Shown here piece by piece: positions 10,626 through 21,054 of a stretch of 64,000 bases of DNA. Numbering within the stretch: position 1 is the first letter of the stretch; every line of letters begins with the position of its first letter. The notes beneath the pieces were generated by a model that saw nothing but the letters and a program-made list of their open reading frames with translations, did no database searches and was not told the DNA's origin. Source of the DNA: Yamagishiella unicocca (taxonomy: Eukaryota > Chlorophyta > Chlorophyceae > Chlamydomonadales > Volvocaceae); NCBI GenBank assembly GCA_003116995.1, contig BDSL01000039.1:558001-622000 (forward strand), written 5' to 3'. The translations under genes were made by a program, and so were the position numbers.

Positions 10626-13600
10626 TCACGCGCCCTCGTCCTCGTCCTCGCCCCCGCCCTCGCACGACACCACCGACCCAACCGACTCAAACCCCGACGA
10701 AGCGCCCAGGGGCTGATGCTGCGGCAGCAACGACTCGCCATCAGAACCGTCCCCTGCCTCCCCTGCGTCCTCCCCTGCCTCCTCCTCTGCCTCCTCCCCT
10801 GCCTCCAGGCCTCCGGCAGTGACGCTATTTGGGTCATCAGCTGCGGAGTCGTCGTCACCGTCCGCAGCCTTGCAGTCCTGCCCGCAGGAGCCCGCCGCCG
10901 CCGACCCTGCCACCTGCGACCCTGCCACCTGCGACGCGACCTCCCACGTCCCATCGCTCTCTATGACCTCATCTATATCCGGCACGTCGTCCGCCAGGCC
11001 GTCGTCATCCGCGTCATACCCCTCCACACCGCCGCCGCCACCCTGCTCACCCTCGCTGAGCAGACCGACGGCGCTGGCGCCATCTTCCCCCTCCTCGCCT
11101 GCTGCTGCTGCTGTTGCTGCTGCCGGAGATGAAGCCCCATGCGCTGATGTCGCCTCCTCGTGCCCAACACTCTCGCTGCCTTCCACCTCGACGCCTGCGA
11201 CCGACACAACCTCCTCCTCCTGCTGCTGCTGCTCCTCCTCCTCCTCCTGCTCCTCCCGGTCGTCACCTGCCGGCGCCAGCTCACCTCCAACCTCCACGCC
11301 GTCAACGCCGCCGTCGCCATCGCCGTCAACGCCGCCGTCGCCATCGCCGTCAGCCCCGATCGCGCACTCCCCACTGACCGGCGCCGACCAGGACGGCCGG
11401 AACTGCAGCCCGCTGCTAGCCCCGCCGCTGCTATTGCTGGCGCCGCCGTGGCTTCCCTGGAGCGCCTCATGGGTCCTTGGCTCCAACACCACGACGCCCT
11501 CTGTCTGCCGCCCGGCATCATCCCCCTCGTCATCGCTGCTGCCGCCGCTGCCGCTGCTGCTGCTGCTGTCGCTGCTGTCTCCGCCGTTGCCCTGGCCACC
11601 GCAGCCCGGCACGCCGGGGGCCCGCGGCGGCCGCTGCGGCGCTTCCGCCAACGACGCCAGGCCGAAGCCTAGCGCGAGACCCAGCCCGATTCCTCCACCA
11701 GGTGAAGACGCCAGGCGCCCAGTCATCGTCGACCCCGCCGGCAGCGAGGTCGCGAACGGCAGCGACCCGATCGACATTGGCACACGGGGCTCGGGGTACG
11801 GCGAGCCAGAGGCGGCGCCGTCGCCATCGCCGCCGCCGCCGCCGCGGCGCAGGCCGGACGGGCCGTGGGGTATCGCCTGGGGGCCCGAGGAGCCGCGCTG
11901 CGGCTGTGCCCCCGCCGCCTGGGCGATTGGCCCCACCGGTCCCGACCCGCCGTGCCGCAACCCACTGGGTGCGTCGGCATCCGGCAGCGCGCCGGGAGGA
12001 GCCGTCGCGCCGGCAGTGCCGGCTGCACTTCTTTGCTGCTGCGGTTGCTGCTGGTGCTGCGGTTGCTGGGCGGCGAGGAGGGAGAACGGCGACGGCGCAG
12101 TCGGCGAGGCAGGAGCAGCCGCAGTTCCGCCGGGAGCTGCCGCCTCCGCCGCTGTCGTCGGCGCCGGCGCTGAGGCCGCTTCGCCTCCGCTTCCACTTGG
12201 ATCAACTGCCGCCCCGCAATCCGACGTCCTTCCCGCGCCGTCGGCCGCCACCTCGGCATCCTCCTCAGTTCCGAGCTGGACGACCGCAGCCACGGACTGA
12301 TCCTCAGGCCCAACCGCCAGGTCGCGCCCTTCGGCCGTCCCCCCCGGCTCCGCCCCGGCTCCACTGCCGCCCGCCGCCACCGCCTCCCCGCCTCCGCTGC
12401 TTCGCGACCCACCAGCCGCGCCCCTAGAGACCCCAGACCCCGCCGCTTCCGCTTCCGCTTTCCCCTGCTCCTGGGTTTCGGAGCAGCCGCTCGGCGCCGC
12501 TTCTTCCCCTCGCCCCTCCCCGCTCTCTCCGCCCTCCCCAGCCGCGGCGAGGACGCCGCTGCCGAAGAGGCCGCCCGCCGCCTCGCCCTCGCCGTCGCCG
12601 CCGGCGGCGGTGGCCCGCTGAGTGAGCAGCGCCTCCAGCGCCGCTATCCGCTCCTCGTACGCAGCAGCGCGCGCCGCCAGCGCCGCCGTCTCCCGCTGCT
12701 GGTGCCGAATGAGGTCGTCCTTCATGCCCATAGCCCTCTGCATCGCCATCACCAGCTCCGCCGGGTCCCGCCGTGGCGGAGGTGGCGAGCCCCCCACCGC
12801 CGCCACCGCCGCCGCCGTGCCCGCCCCAGCGCCTGCAGTCGCCAGCGGCACCCCTATCCCTGCTGCTGCCGGCGATGAGGACGGCGCAACGCTCGTTCCG
12901 CTGGTCGATACGCGCGTGGGTTGGGACGCCGGCCCGACCGCATCAGCAGACTGTTGTTGCTGTTGCTGCTGTTGTTGCTGTTGTTGTTGCGTTTGCTGCT
13001 GTGACGTGGAGGTTGCTTCGCCGGCTCCCGCGTCCGGCGCCGTGAGCTCGCGGATGCAGGCCGCCGCGATGTGGTTGGCCAGCTCCGCGCGTAACCGGGC
13101 GTTCTCCATTTCGAGCGCTGCGGGGCGGGGGGCGCATCGGCATCCAGGGAGGTCAGAGGGGAGGGGTTGCGAGGAAAACCCGTGTACGAAGAAGAAGAAA
13201 CCGATTGGGACATGCGCTTCGGGGAGATGCATGCTGGAGAGCCTGGTTGAGGACGCTAAGAGGGAGGGAGGGAGGTGCCCCTCGTAACGCGGGGGGGGGG
13301 GGGGTAAGATGAAAACCCGTTGGCATTTGGGGGGGTTAGGATTGGGGTGATCAATTGCGCCTTTGCTCAAAGGGGCACCAAAGCATCGGCGGAGGGACGG
13401 CCCCTCAGCGGATGTTCCTGCACGGCTCTAGCGGCGTGCAGTTGCGTGCCGTTGCGTGCCGTTGCGTGCAGTGGCGCGGCAAAGGCAGCAGCACAAGGTG
13501 CGAGTGCAGGTTCAGCCCCGAGGCCGCCCGCAACGAAGGCGGCAGCGCCATCCGACACCAGGCAGGCGGGCGCCATCGAGCAGGCAGGCGAGCGCCATTT

Positions 13601-16600
13601 GACAGCAGGCAGGCGAGCGCCATTTGACAGCAGGCAGGCGAGCGCCTCTCACCGTTGACGCTGTCGGCAGGTGGCGGCGGCTCCGCATCCAGTACCGCCA
13701 CCGTGCCCGGAAAGGCCGTGGATGCAGCGCCTGACATGCGGCTGCCGCTGTGCTGCTGGAACTGGTAGTGGGACACGGATGAGCTGCCGCCCGCCTCCAG
13801 CCCCGCCCCGGGTCCGTGGTGCGGCTGGTGGGGGTGGTGATGGTGATGGTGGGGGTGGGGGTGGGGGTGGTGGGGGTGCGAAGAGGTGTGCGGCTGCCGT
13901 GGACCCGCGGGGACAGACGACACGCGCATGGTGCTGCTCAGCAGCCGCTCGTCCAAGTACGACAGCCGGTGCAGGTCGGCCATGGCCACGGTGATGAGCG
14001 GCACCGCGGGGGTGGGCACGCTGACGTGGCAGTGCGGCGGCTCCGAAGCCAGGCCGGCGCGGGCGAGCAGGTCGGAAGGCATGTAGCGAGCCACCTGCGG
14101 GGCCGGCGTGGGTGGTGGCGTGGGCGTGTGGGTGCACGGTAGCAACTTTTGTTTTTGAACGACGCGCCCTGCCCCCTCCCCAACCCCCACACGCAACAAC
14201 AAAAGCCCAGTTTTTCTCCCCCGTCGCTTAAGTCTTGCAAATAACACGCATTTCATGTCCCTATCCATCCCCCACCTGCGCCGAGAATGCCGTCCGCCTG
14301 CCCGCCTCCTTGTCCCTGAAGCGAGCCATGTGCTCCGCCAGCCGACCCGCCTGAACCGGGGGCGGAGGTGGCAGTCCGGTTAGCGGGGTTGGAAGGTACG
14401 ACTGAGTGGCGGGTGGAGGCAGCAGCTTCTTGTCGTACGCATTCTCTTTGTCGTACCGCCCCGTGTACCGGTCGCGGGGCGGTACAGGGGATCCCGGTGG
14501 TGGGTTGGAAGGTGGGCAGCGCGGCCGGGATACAGGACGCCTCTATAGGTTTGCCGGTAGCCCGCCCCAGTGCTCCAGCATGCGCCCACAAACTAGGCGT
14601 CCGCCGACCATGAACCAACTATCCTGTCCTCCTCGCGTCAAACGGTTCTCATGCCACCCCCGGGTCTCCTCGCCGCCCCCTCCAGGCCCTCAATCCTCCC
14701 CCCCGGGCTGCACACCTCCCGGCTGTTCTACCTGGCCGCAGTACAGCTGGTGCCACGCGGTGCGCCGTACCACCTCCGCCAGCAGCGCCCGGTAGGCGGA
14801 GGGCAGCCTGTGTGTGGCGGGACGGGTGGCCGGAGAGGCCGTGTTGGGGGGGGGTGGCGGGGGGGCCGTGTTGGGTGTGTGTGTGTGTGTGGCGAGCAGA
14901 CCCGGTTGGGCCGGGGGTACCGTGATGCGGCAGGAAGACCCGGTCGCTGGTGGCGCCACGACGCGGCGCCAGGAGGAAGACCGGGGGATAGCTCGCCACT
15001 CCCCTTTAGCCACCAAAAGTTGACCACCCCATCTGTCCAACACGGCCCCCGCAATGGCCATTTCCTCCATCACGTAAGCTTTCTGCTGCAGCTTGCGTGG
15101 CATTTCCTATCTTGACACCTCCTACTTCGCCACCGCCCCTCCATCCCACCCGTCCACGCTATCCCCCTTTCCACACCCAGCTATACCACCCATGTCGCGT
15201 AACCGGTTTTTATGCCCCCCCCCCCCCCCGCCCCGGTGCACCACACGCACCCCTCCACCCACCCAGCCTCCCCGCCCACCCACCTGTGCACCACCCTCAG
15301 CTCCCCGAACGCCGCGTCCTGGCGACCCAGCACCTCGTGGAAGGCCGCCAGCTTGTTCTTCATGTCGCGGATGCGGGACTGCTGGCCGGAGATGCGCTGC
15401 AGCTGCGACAGCACGTCGCGGCTCATGGCCACCTTGGAAGCCTCCACGCTGGCGGCGAAGGAGGACAGCTGGCTGTCGAGCTGGGCTAGGCGGGGCAACA
15501 CGCGGTTGCGGTGCCTGTGTGTGTGGGGGGAGGGGGGCGTGCAGGGAGGGGAGGGGTATGGAGAGGGGGGGGGAGGGGTATGGAGAGGGGAGGGGACGGG
15601 TATGGAGAGGGGAGGGGAGGGGTATGGAGAGGGGAGGGGTACGGAGAGGGGAGGGGTATGGAGAGGAGACGGGTATGGAGAGGGGAGGGGAGGGGTATGA
15701 GAGTTAACCCGCAGGCCGGCACTGAAAAGTAACACCGAGTAGGAAACGTTTGGTGCACTCGTTTGGGATTTCGTTCTGGGAGATTTGGTCTAGGTGAACA
15801 AAGCCGAAGGTGCAGGGAGCGAGGGGGCCGGGTTGGGGATGTATGGTCAGGATTAGTCTTGTGCGATGACGGTGTAGGGAGTGGGGCGGGACGGGGGATA
15901 ATAGGGCCCACGTGGCCAATGCTGGCCCTCCCCTTCCCCCCCATACACACGACACACCTCCACATGCCAGCCGCAGTCTTCCCATGGCGCCCCTTGTCCA
16001 CCCCCTCCCTCGCCTCGCCCCTCCGCTTCCCCTAGCCCCTCCCTCGCCGCCAGCCAGTCAACTCACGTCTCGTGGATGGACTCCATGGCCGCCGCCGCGT
16101 CATGCAGGGCGCCCTGCCGTATCCCGCCGCCGCCGGACCCCCACGGACCGCCGCCGCCGCCGGCCCCCCCGCCACCCGCCGCGTTGCCCAGCTGCCGTAC
16201 GACGTCCTCCACCAGCGCCCGCACAGTACGCAGGTCCTTGGAGAGGACCTGGTCGGGGGTTTCCGGAGGGGTGTTTGGGGTGTGTGTGCGCGTTTGTGTG
16301 TGGTGGGTTTTGCCACATGATTCGGACACCGGTCTCTGGCCCACCGCGTCCCTGCTGCCTCGAACCGCAGCAACCGTCCCGCCCTTTTCATACACCCTGT
16401 CCTTGTCCCAGCCCTCTCATGTACCAACTCCCTGCCCTAGGGCCTCTCCTGCCCCCCGGCCCTTACTGGAGCTCCTCCCCTCCTCCTCCCCTTCCGCCTC
16501 CTCTCCCTCCCCCTCTTCCCCTTCCACCTCCTCTTCCTCCTTCCCCCGCACCTGCACCATGCTGCTGTGCTCGTCCAACAGCGCCTCATTCTCTGCCAGC

Positions 16601-19600
16601 AGCCGCCCGAGGGCGTCCAGGTCAACGCTGGGGGCCTGCGGTGTGTACGAATGTTAGTACGAACGTTAGTTCGGACGCTCGTACGGACGTTCGTACGAAT
16701 GACAGTGCGAACGGTGTGCCAACGGTGTTGCGACAGGGCCGGGGCCAGCTAGGAGGGTAGGCGCGTCATGGTCGGCGCAGCCTACAGTTTTACGTAATGG
16801 TCGATACGACGTCGTAGTCGCTGTCACACCCCCCCTTGCTTCTGCTCCCTCCCCCCTGTACTTTGCGGTGGGCCCTCCACCCAGCTGGCCACCCAGGTGG
16901 CCGCATCCTCATCCCGCCCGTCCTAGGCCCAGAACCACAATACCGCCTCGCCGCAACCCCCGCCTACCAGTATAAGGCCCTACCGCGCAAACCACAGCAA
17001 CGTGCTTCACTGGCTTGGTGGGCATTCCTAACTGTCAGCTTACCCTACATCAGCACCCCCGCCTCCGCTCGGCATCCCCCCCACCTGCATGAACAGCCCC
17101 TACCGATGTGCCCGAAGACAATGCGCCAGCTATCGTACTACCTATGCCGTGTCACCGCCCTTTACGCCCGGCATCCCCCCCACCTGCATGAACAGCCCCT
17201 CCACGTCCTTCCGGAGCATCTGGAACAGCGCCTCCAGCTCCGCCACCTTGGCTCCGAAGCTGGCGTGGCTGCGGCCGCACGTCTCGGCCCAGTCGCGCAG
17301 CCGCTGCACCGGGTATAGGTCCGCCAGGTGCCGCGGAGGGGGCAGCACCGCGGCCCCGTCCTGCTGCTGCTGCTGGTGTTGCTGGTGCTGGTGTTGCTGC
17401 TGGTGCTGCTGCAGTTGCTGCTGGTGCTGCTGCTGGTGCGGTTGGTGCTGCTGGTGCTGGAAGGCCTGCTGCTGCAGTTGCTGCTGGTGCTGCTGCTGGT
17501 GCGGTTGGGAGGGAGGGGCATCCTGCTGCTGGGAGGGCTGGGAGGGCTGGGAGGGCTGCGGCTGGTGCGGGGGCTGCTGCAGCGCGGGGTGCAGTTCGAT
17601 GGTCTCCAGCGCCGCCAGGTCGGAGGGGAAGGTGGTCAGCAGCGTCGCGTGAACTGCGTGCTGGGCGTTGTACCTGGGGGGCCGGCACGACGAACGCGGG
17701 GGAGGGGGGTATGAGGGGGGGTGTTAGAGGGGGTGTTAAGAGGGGGTGTTAAAGGCGGGGGTGACTAAATGTATTGCGGACCTGCCAAGGGTATGTTGAC
17801 ATCAACAGACGGCGTATCTGTCCGTCGCCTTAGTAGGAAGCAGCTCCCAACGCATGCGGCAATACGAACCCCCGCCAGGTCGCTCATCAGCCTCCACTCC
17901 ACGGGTTTCCCTCGAACCCCGCCCTGCTTCACCCCGTCCCGCCCTGCTTCACCCCGCCCCGCCCTGCTCCACCCCGGGCATCCACGGGTTTCCCTCGAAC
18001 CCCGCCCTGCTCCACCCCACCCCGCCCTGCTTCACCCTGCCCCGCCCTGCTCCACCACCGCCCCGCCCTGCTCCGCGCCCTCCTCCTCCACTCGACACCC
18101 AACACCCACTTGTCCAGGAAGGTCTGGTAGCTGCTGAGGATGTAGCTGTAGTGCGCCTCCACGTTGGCGCGAGCGGCATCCGCGGCCCGAGCCTGCACCT
18201 CCTGCTCCGACAGCAGCTGCCGGCACCTGCGTTAGGTGCATTGGGTGGGCGAGATGAGGGCTTGTGGGTCCTCATCCGTCGGATCCAGCCCCGAGCCACC
18301 CCTCGCGCCCGGCCTGAGTTGTTGGACGGGTAGAGCCCGCTGCCTCCGCCCGGCTCCCCGCCCCGCCTGGCACAAGTCGTGGGGCACCGTCCGGTTTTCT
18401 TCCTGTTAACCGCTGGCCAGCGGCGCCCACCCGCCCCACCTTTCACCCAACCCCACCCGCCAAACACCTCACACACGCTTCGCTTCCCTGGCGCCAGTCC
18501 ACTCTCCACCCCAGCCCTTTCAACCCAGCCCTCCGTCGGTCCGCGAGTCCTCTCCCTGATGCCAGTCCCCTCCACGAGTTCCCTCCCTGGCGCCAATCCC
18601 CTCCCTGGCGCCGGTCCCCTCCCTGGCGCCGGTCCCCTCCCTGGCGCCGGTCCCCCCCTGGCGCCAGTCCCCTCCCTGGCGCCAGTCGCGCCGGTCCCCT
18701 CCCTGGCCCCAGTCCCCTCCCTGGCGCCCACCTTTGCAGCCGCGACTGCGCCACGTCCCAGTACGCCCGCGTGGTGGCCAGGTGGTGCTGGAAGTGCCGC
18801 TCGTAGTCGGGCAGGGCGCGGACCAGCGGGCTGGGAGCCAGGTGCAGCGGGTGGGCCAGGTTCACCTCGGCGAGGGGGGGCACTGGGGGCGGCAGGAGAG
18901 GGGTTCAGAGGAAGGGCAGGACACCCGGACAGGGCATGTGAGGAAAGCCCGATATCGACATAGGCTGCTGAGATTGTGCGCCAGGCGGCAAGTAGATGCT
19001 TCTATTCCCAAAGCGGGTGCGCGACACAAAGCCTAGGCTGGGAGGACGCACATGGCTGCAGCTTCAATCCTCCAACAAGACCCAAAGGCCCAAACGGCAC
19101 CGCCACCACCACCGCCACCACCATCACCACCAACCGCCACTTCCTGCAGCCCTGGTGTCATTGCGGGGACACCGCTACACCGCCCGGCCGGCGACGTCGT
19201 TACGGCAGACAGACAGACAGGCAGGCAGCTCGCCCGGCCAGCGCCGACCGGCCAGCGCCGACCGGCCAGCGCCGACCTGCCAGCGACGCCCGGCCAGAGA
19301 CGCCCAGCCAGAGACGCCCGCCCAGAGACGCCCGGCCAGAGACAGACAGGCAGGCAGGCAGCTCGCAGGCGGGATTGAGGTGGCGTCCTACCTTGCACTT
19401 GCAGCGGGGGCAGTGCCTCCGGCGGCGGCAGCGCCGCCCCCGGCTTCAAATAGGAGCGGCAGTAGAGGAACACAGGGTGGTCCTCCACGACGGCGACCGA
19501 GGGGTCCTGTGGGCCGCATGTTTGCAGCGGAAGAGGAGGAAAGCCCAGGCGAGCGGTGACGCCATGGGTGATGATGTGATGTGCACTGCGCGTGCGTGGT

Positions 19601-20560
19601 TTCCATGGCAATAGCTCACGCACATAGACACGGAGCGCTGGCGTAGCGGCACACAGGGTGCTGGCCGCAAAACGGTCGTGCAGCGAGCGGTGGCACGCAG
19701 GATTGTGCGGCAGCTGTCGTGTGGCAGGTGTTCGTGCGGAGAGGGGGGGGGCGCGCTGATGGGGCTCTTCGCGCCGCGCAGGTCCAAGGGCAGGCTTTAA
19801 AAGGGACAGCATACCAATTACTAAGGCCACGGCGTTGGGTGTGCTCGCGGTCACGGGTCAAGCAGCGGATTGCGACGGTGTAAAGTAATTCGGTGCTGTG
19901 AGGGCGAAGCAGCCCGGAAAGGCGGCACACTAGGGCTCGGCAACCGCAACCCATGCTTCGGGGCAGGTGCACTGTTGGGCCTGCCCGAAGCTGTCTGGCA
20001 AGAGAGCGTTCCAAGGATTTCCATCGAAATAACTGTTCGCAGGAACAGAGGAAGGACGGAATACTGCTGGTTGCTGGCCCGGGGCCAAGACCTTGGCCCG
20101 CGCGAAGGTGACACTGCGCTCACTCCTCACCACAGGCAGCCTGTACGCGCCCAATAGCTTCGTCGGGTCCAGACGGGCGCCCTGATACATGACAATCTGG
20201 TCCGTCACATCGATTCCTGTGAACGAGACCAGGGCGTGCTGCACCGCGTCCACCCTGAAGAGGATTTGCAATTCAGCGACGCGACACGTCAGCACAGGGC
20301 CGTGAAGCAATAAAAAAGGCAAGTATACAGCTGAATACCGCATACAATTGGTGGGACCCCGCGCACGTGAAGCGTTGCTGAAGGGCTAGGGCCACGACTG
20401 GGTGTTGCGGTTGCGTCCGGGCGTGAAGGGCACAAGTTCCGCAGCACAACGTTCATCATACTTTTGAAAACCTTAATCATGCTGCTCACCGCGTGGATGG
20501 CTGCACGTCCAGCTGCAGTGTCCGGCCGCTGTGGGCAACCAAGACGAGCAGGCTTGCCAT
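10626..20560 (-). CDS. ATG11: ATG11/FIP200-family autophagy scaffold (13 exons, 1,555 aa)
   Basis: Scaffold of the ATG1 kinase complex that starts autophagosome formation. Exons, 5' to 3': 20560-20490, 20254-20131, 19506-19392, 18882-18732, 18226-18092, 17673-17184, 16635-16552, 16248-16067, 15514-15284, 14807-14732, 14350-14276, 14094-13653, 13117-10626. All borders are GT-AG and phases match. Residues 1-100 form the ubiquitin-like N-terminus (MASLLVLVAHSGRTLQLDV, GARLDPTKLLGAYRLPV, HPVFLYCRSYLKPG). Residues 120-560 follow plant ATG11 motif by motif (ALPDYERHFQHH, CRQLLSEQEVQARA, ETIELHPALQ, LSKDLRTVRALVEDV, VLGRQDAAFGELR, YRALLAEVVRR). Exon 13 holds short coiled coils (LEMENARLRAELA, YEERIAALEALLTQ), a polyGln tract near 12950-13015 and a long acidic Ser/Gly/Ala tail. 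The C-terminal Claw domain expected in this family is not seen. The last exon could hide unrecognised introns. Confidence 0.92.
13171..13255 (+). repeat. R1 partial copy in ATG11 intron 12
   Basis: GAGGAAAACCCGTGTACGAAG, then GAGATGCATGCTGGAGAGCC and TGGTTGAGGACG. It matches the first half of R1 copy A and is antisense to ATG11. Confidence 0.7.
13560..13645. repeat. Tandem repeat next to the ATG11 exon 12 donor
   Basis: About 26-base units (GCAGGCAGGCGAGCGCCATT) in three copies, ending a few bases from the donor at 13652. Confidence 0.7.
14532..14655 (+). repeat. Dispersed repeat R2 in ATG11 intron 10
   Basis: Shares over 100 bases with 59351-59476: AGGACGCCTC, then CCAGTGCTCCAGCATGCGC, ACAAACTAGGCGTCCGCCG and the CGCGTCAAACGGTTCTCATGCC end. 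It is non-coding and lies wholly inside the intron. Confidence 0.75.
15528..15708. repeat. GGGGAGGGGTATGGAGA minisatellite in ATG11 intron 8
   Basis: About ten imperfect copies of a 12-17-base G-rich unit on the + strand. On the ATG11 strand this is a continuous C/T tract ending about 15 bases before the exon 9 acceptor. It could form G-quadruplexes and acts as, or replaces, the polypyrimidine tract. Confidence 0.8.
17070..17200 (-). repeat. Duplicated 5' splice site of ATG11 exon 6
   Basis: A 32-base block containing the last codons of exon 6 and its CAG/GTGGGG donor (17169-17200) is repeated perfectly 99 bases downstream inside intron 6 (17070-17101). The used donor is placed at 17183; the copy gives a second donor at about 17084. 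Confidence 0.85.
17899..18075. repeat. Tandem CCCGCCCTGCTCCA repeats in ATG11 intron 5, with two R1 end motifs
   Basis: Many copies of CCCGCCCTGCTYCA. ACGGGTTTCCCTCGAACCCC occurs at about 17901 and again at about 17984, in the minus orientation relative to R1 copy A. Confidence 0.7.
18588..18730. repeat. Minisatellite (TCCCTGGCGCCGGTCCCC)n in ATG11 intron 4
   Basis: Seven to eight near-identical 18-20-base units, directly abutting the exon 4 donor at 18731. Confidence 0.85.
19205..19375. repeat. Minisatellite (CGGCCAGCGCCGAC / CGGCCAGAGACGCC)n in ATG11 intron 3
   Basis: About nine 14-15-base units flanked by CAGACAGACAGGCAGG runs on both sides, ending near the exon 3 donor at 19391. Confidence 0.8.
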
Positions 20561-21054
20561 TTGCAGCAGGCGTTCTGAAGCTGCCCCTGAGTTTGGGCTT
20601 TGGGCCCTGCTAGAATATCTATGTCAGCATAGAGCACGCTGGTGCCAAATAGGCACAATCGCACAAAGCACGTAAGAACAGGCGTTGTAGAAACGTAATC
20701 AAAATTGACCAGTGATGATGCTGAGTGATAACAATTGTATATGTGTTAACGTATATCCTTTGTAATTTGCCAACCATAGGGTGGGGCATTTGCCTCATAG
20801 CTCCGTACATATTTTTGATAGGTTTGGCCCCTACGCCGTTTCCGCTGCCCCCCACCTCTACAGCAGGACCTGCTGCTAGTTAACGCTAAAATCTACCCAC
20901 TCTTTTCCCTTCCAACCTTGGGTCTTTACCTTTCTATGACTGACATTAAATACTCTTGCAACGTCTTTCCGCACGACTTAAATTGTGTTCGGGTTTATGA
21001 TGAGAACGCTTGCTAGCTTCAAGTAGCCGCGGACCCAGTAGGGTCCAGCGGGAG
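20561..21054. promoter_or_regulatory. Divergent promoter between ATG11 and the kelch-RING gene
   Basis: The two start codons face away from each other across 494 bases. This gap is less GC-rich than its surroundings (AT-rich around 20690-20760 and 20880-21000). No TATA box or known operator could be assigned. Both 5' UTRs must lie here, so the genes probably share regulatory DNA. Confidence 0.6.

Noticed and set aside
10819..12300. 493-codon plus-strand Ser/Pro-rich frame
   Set aside because: Antisense shadow of ATG11 exon 13, kept open by GC-rich codon bias.
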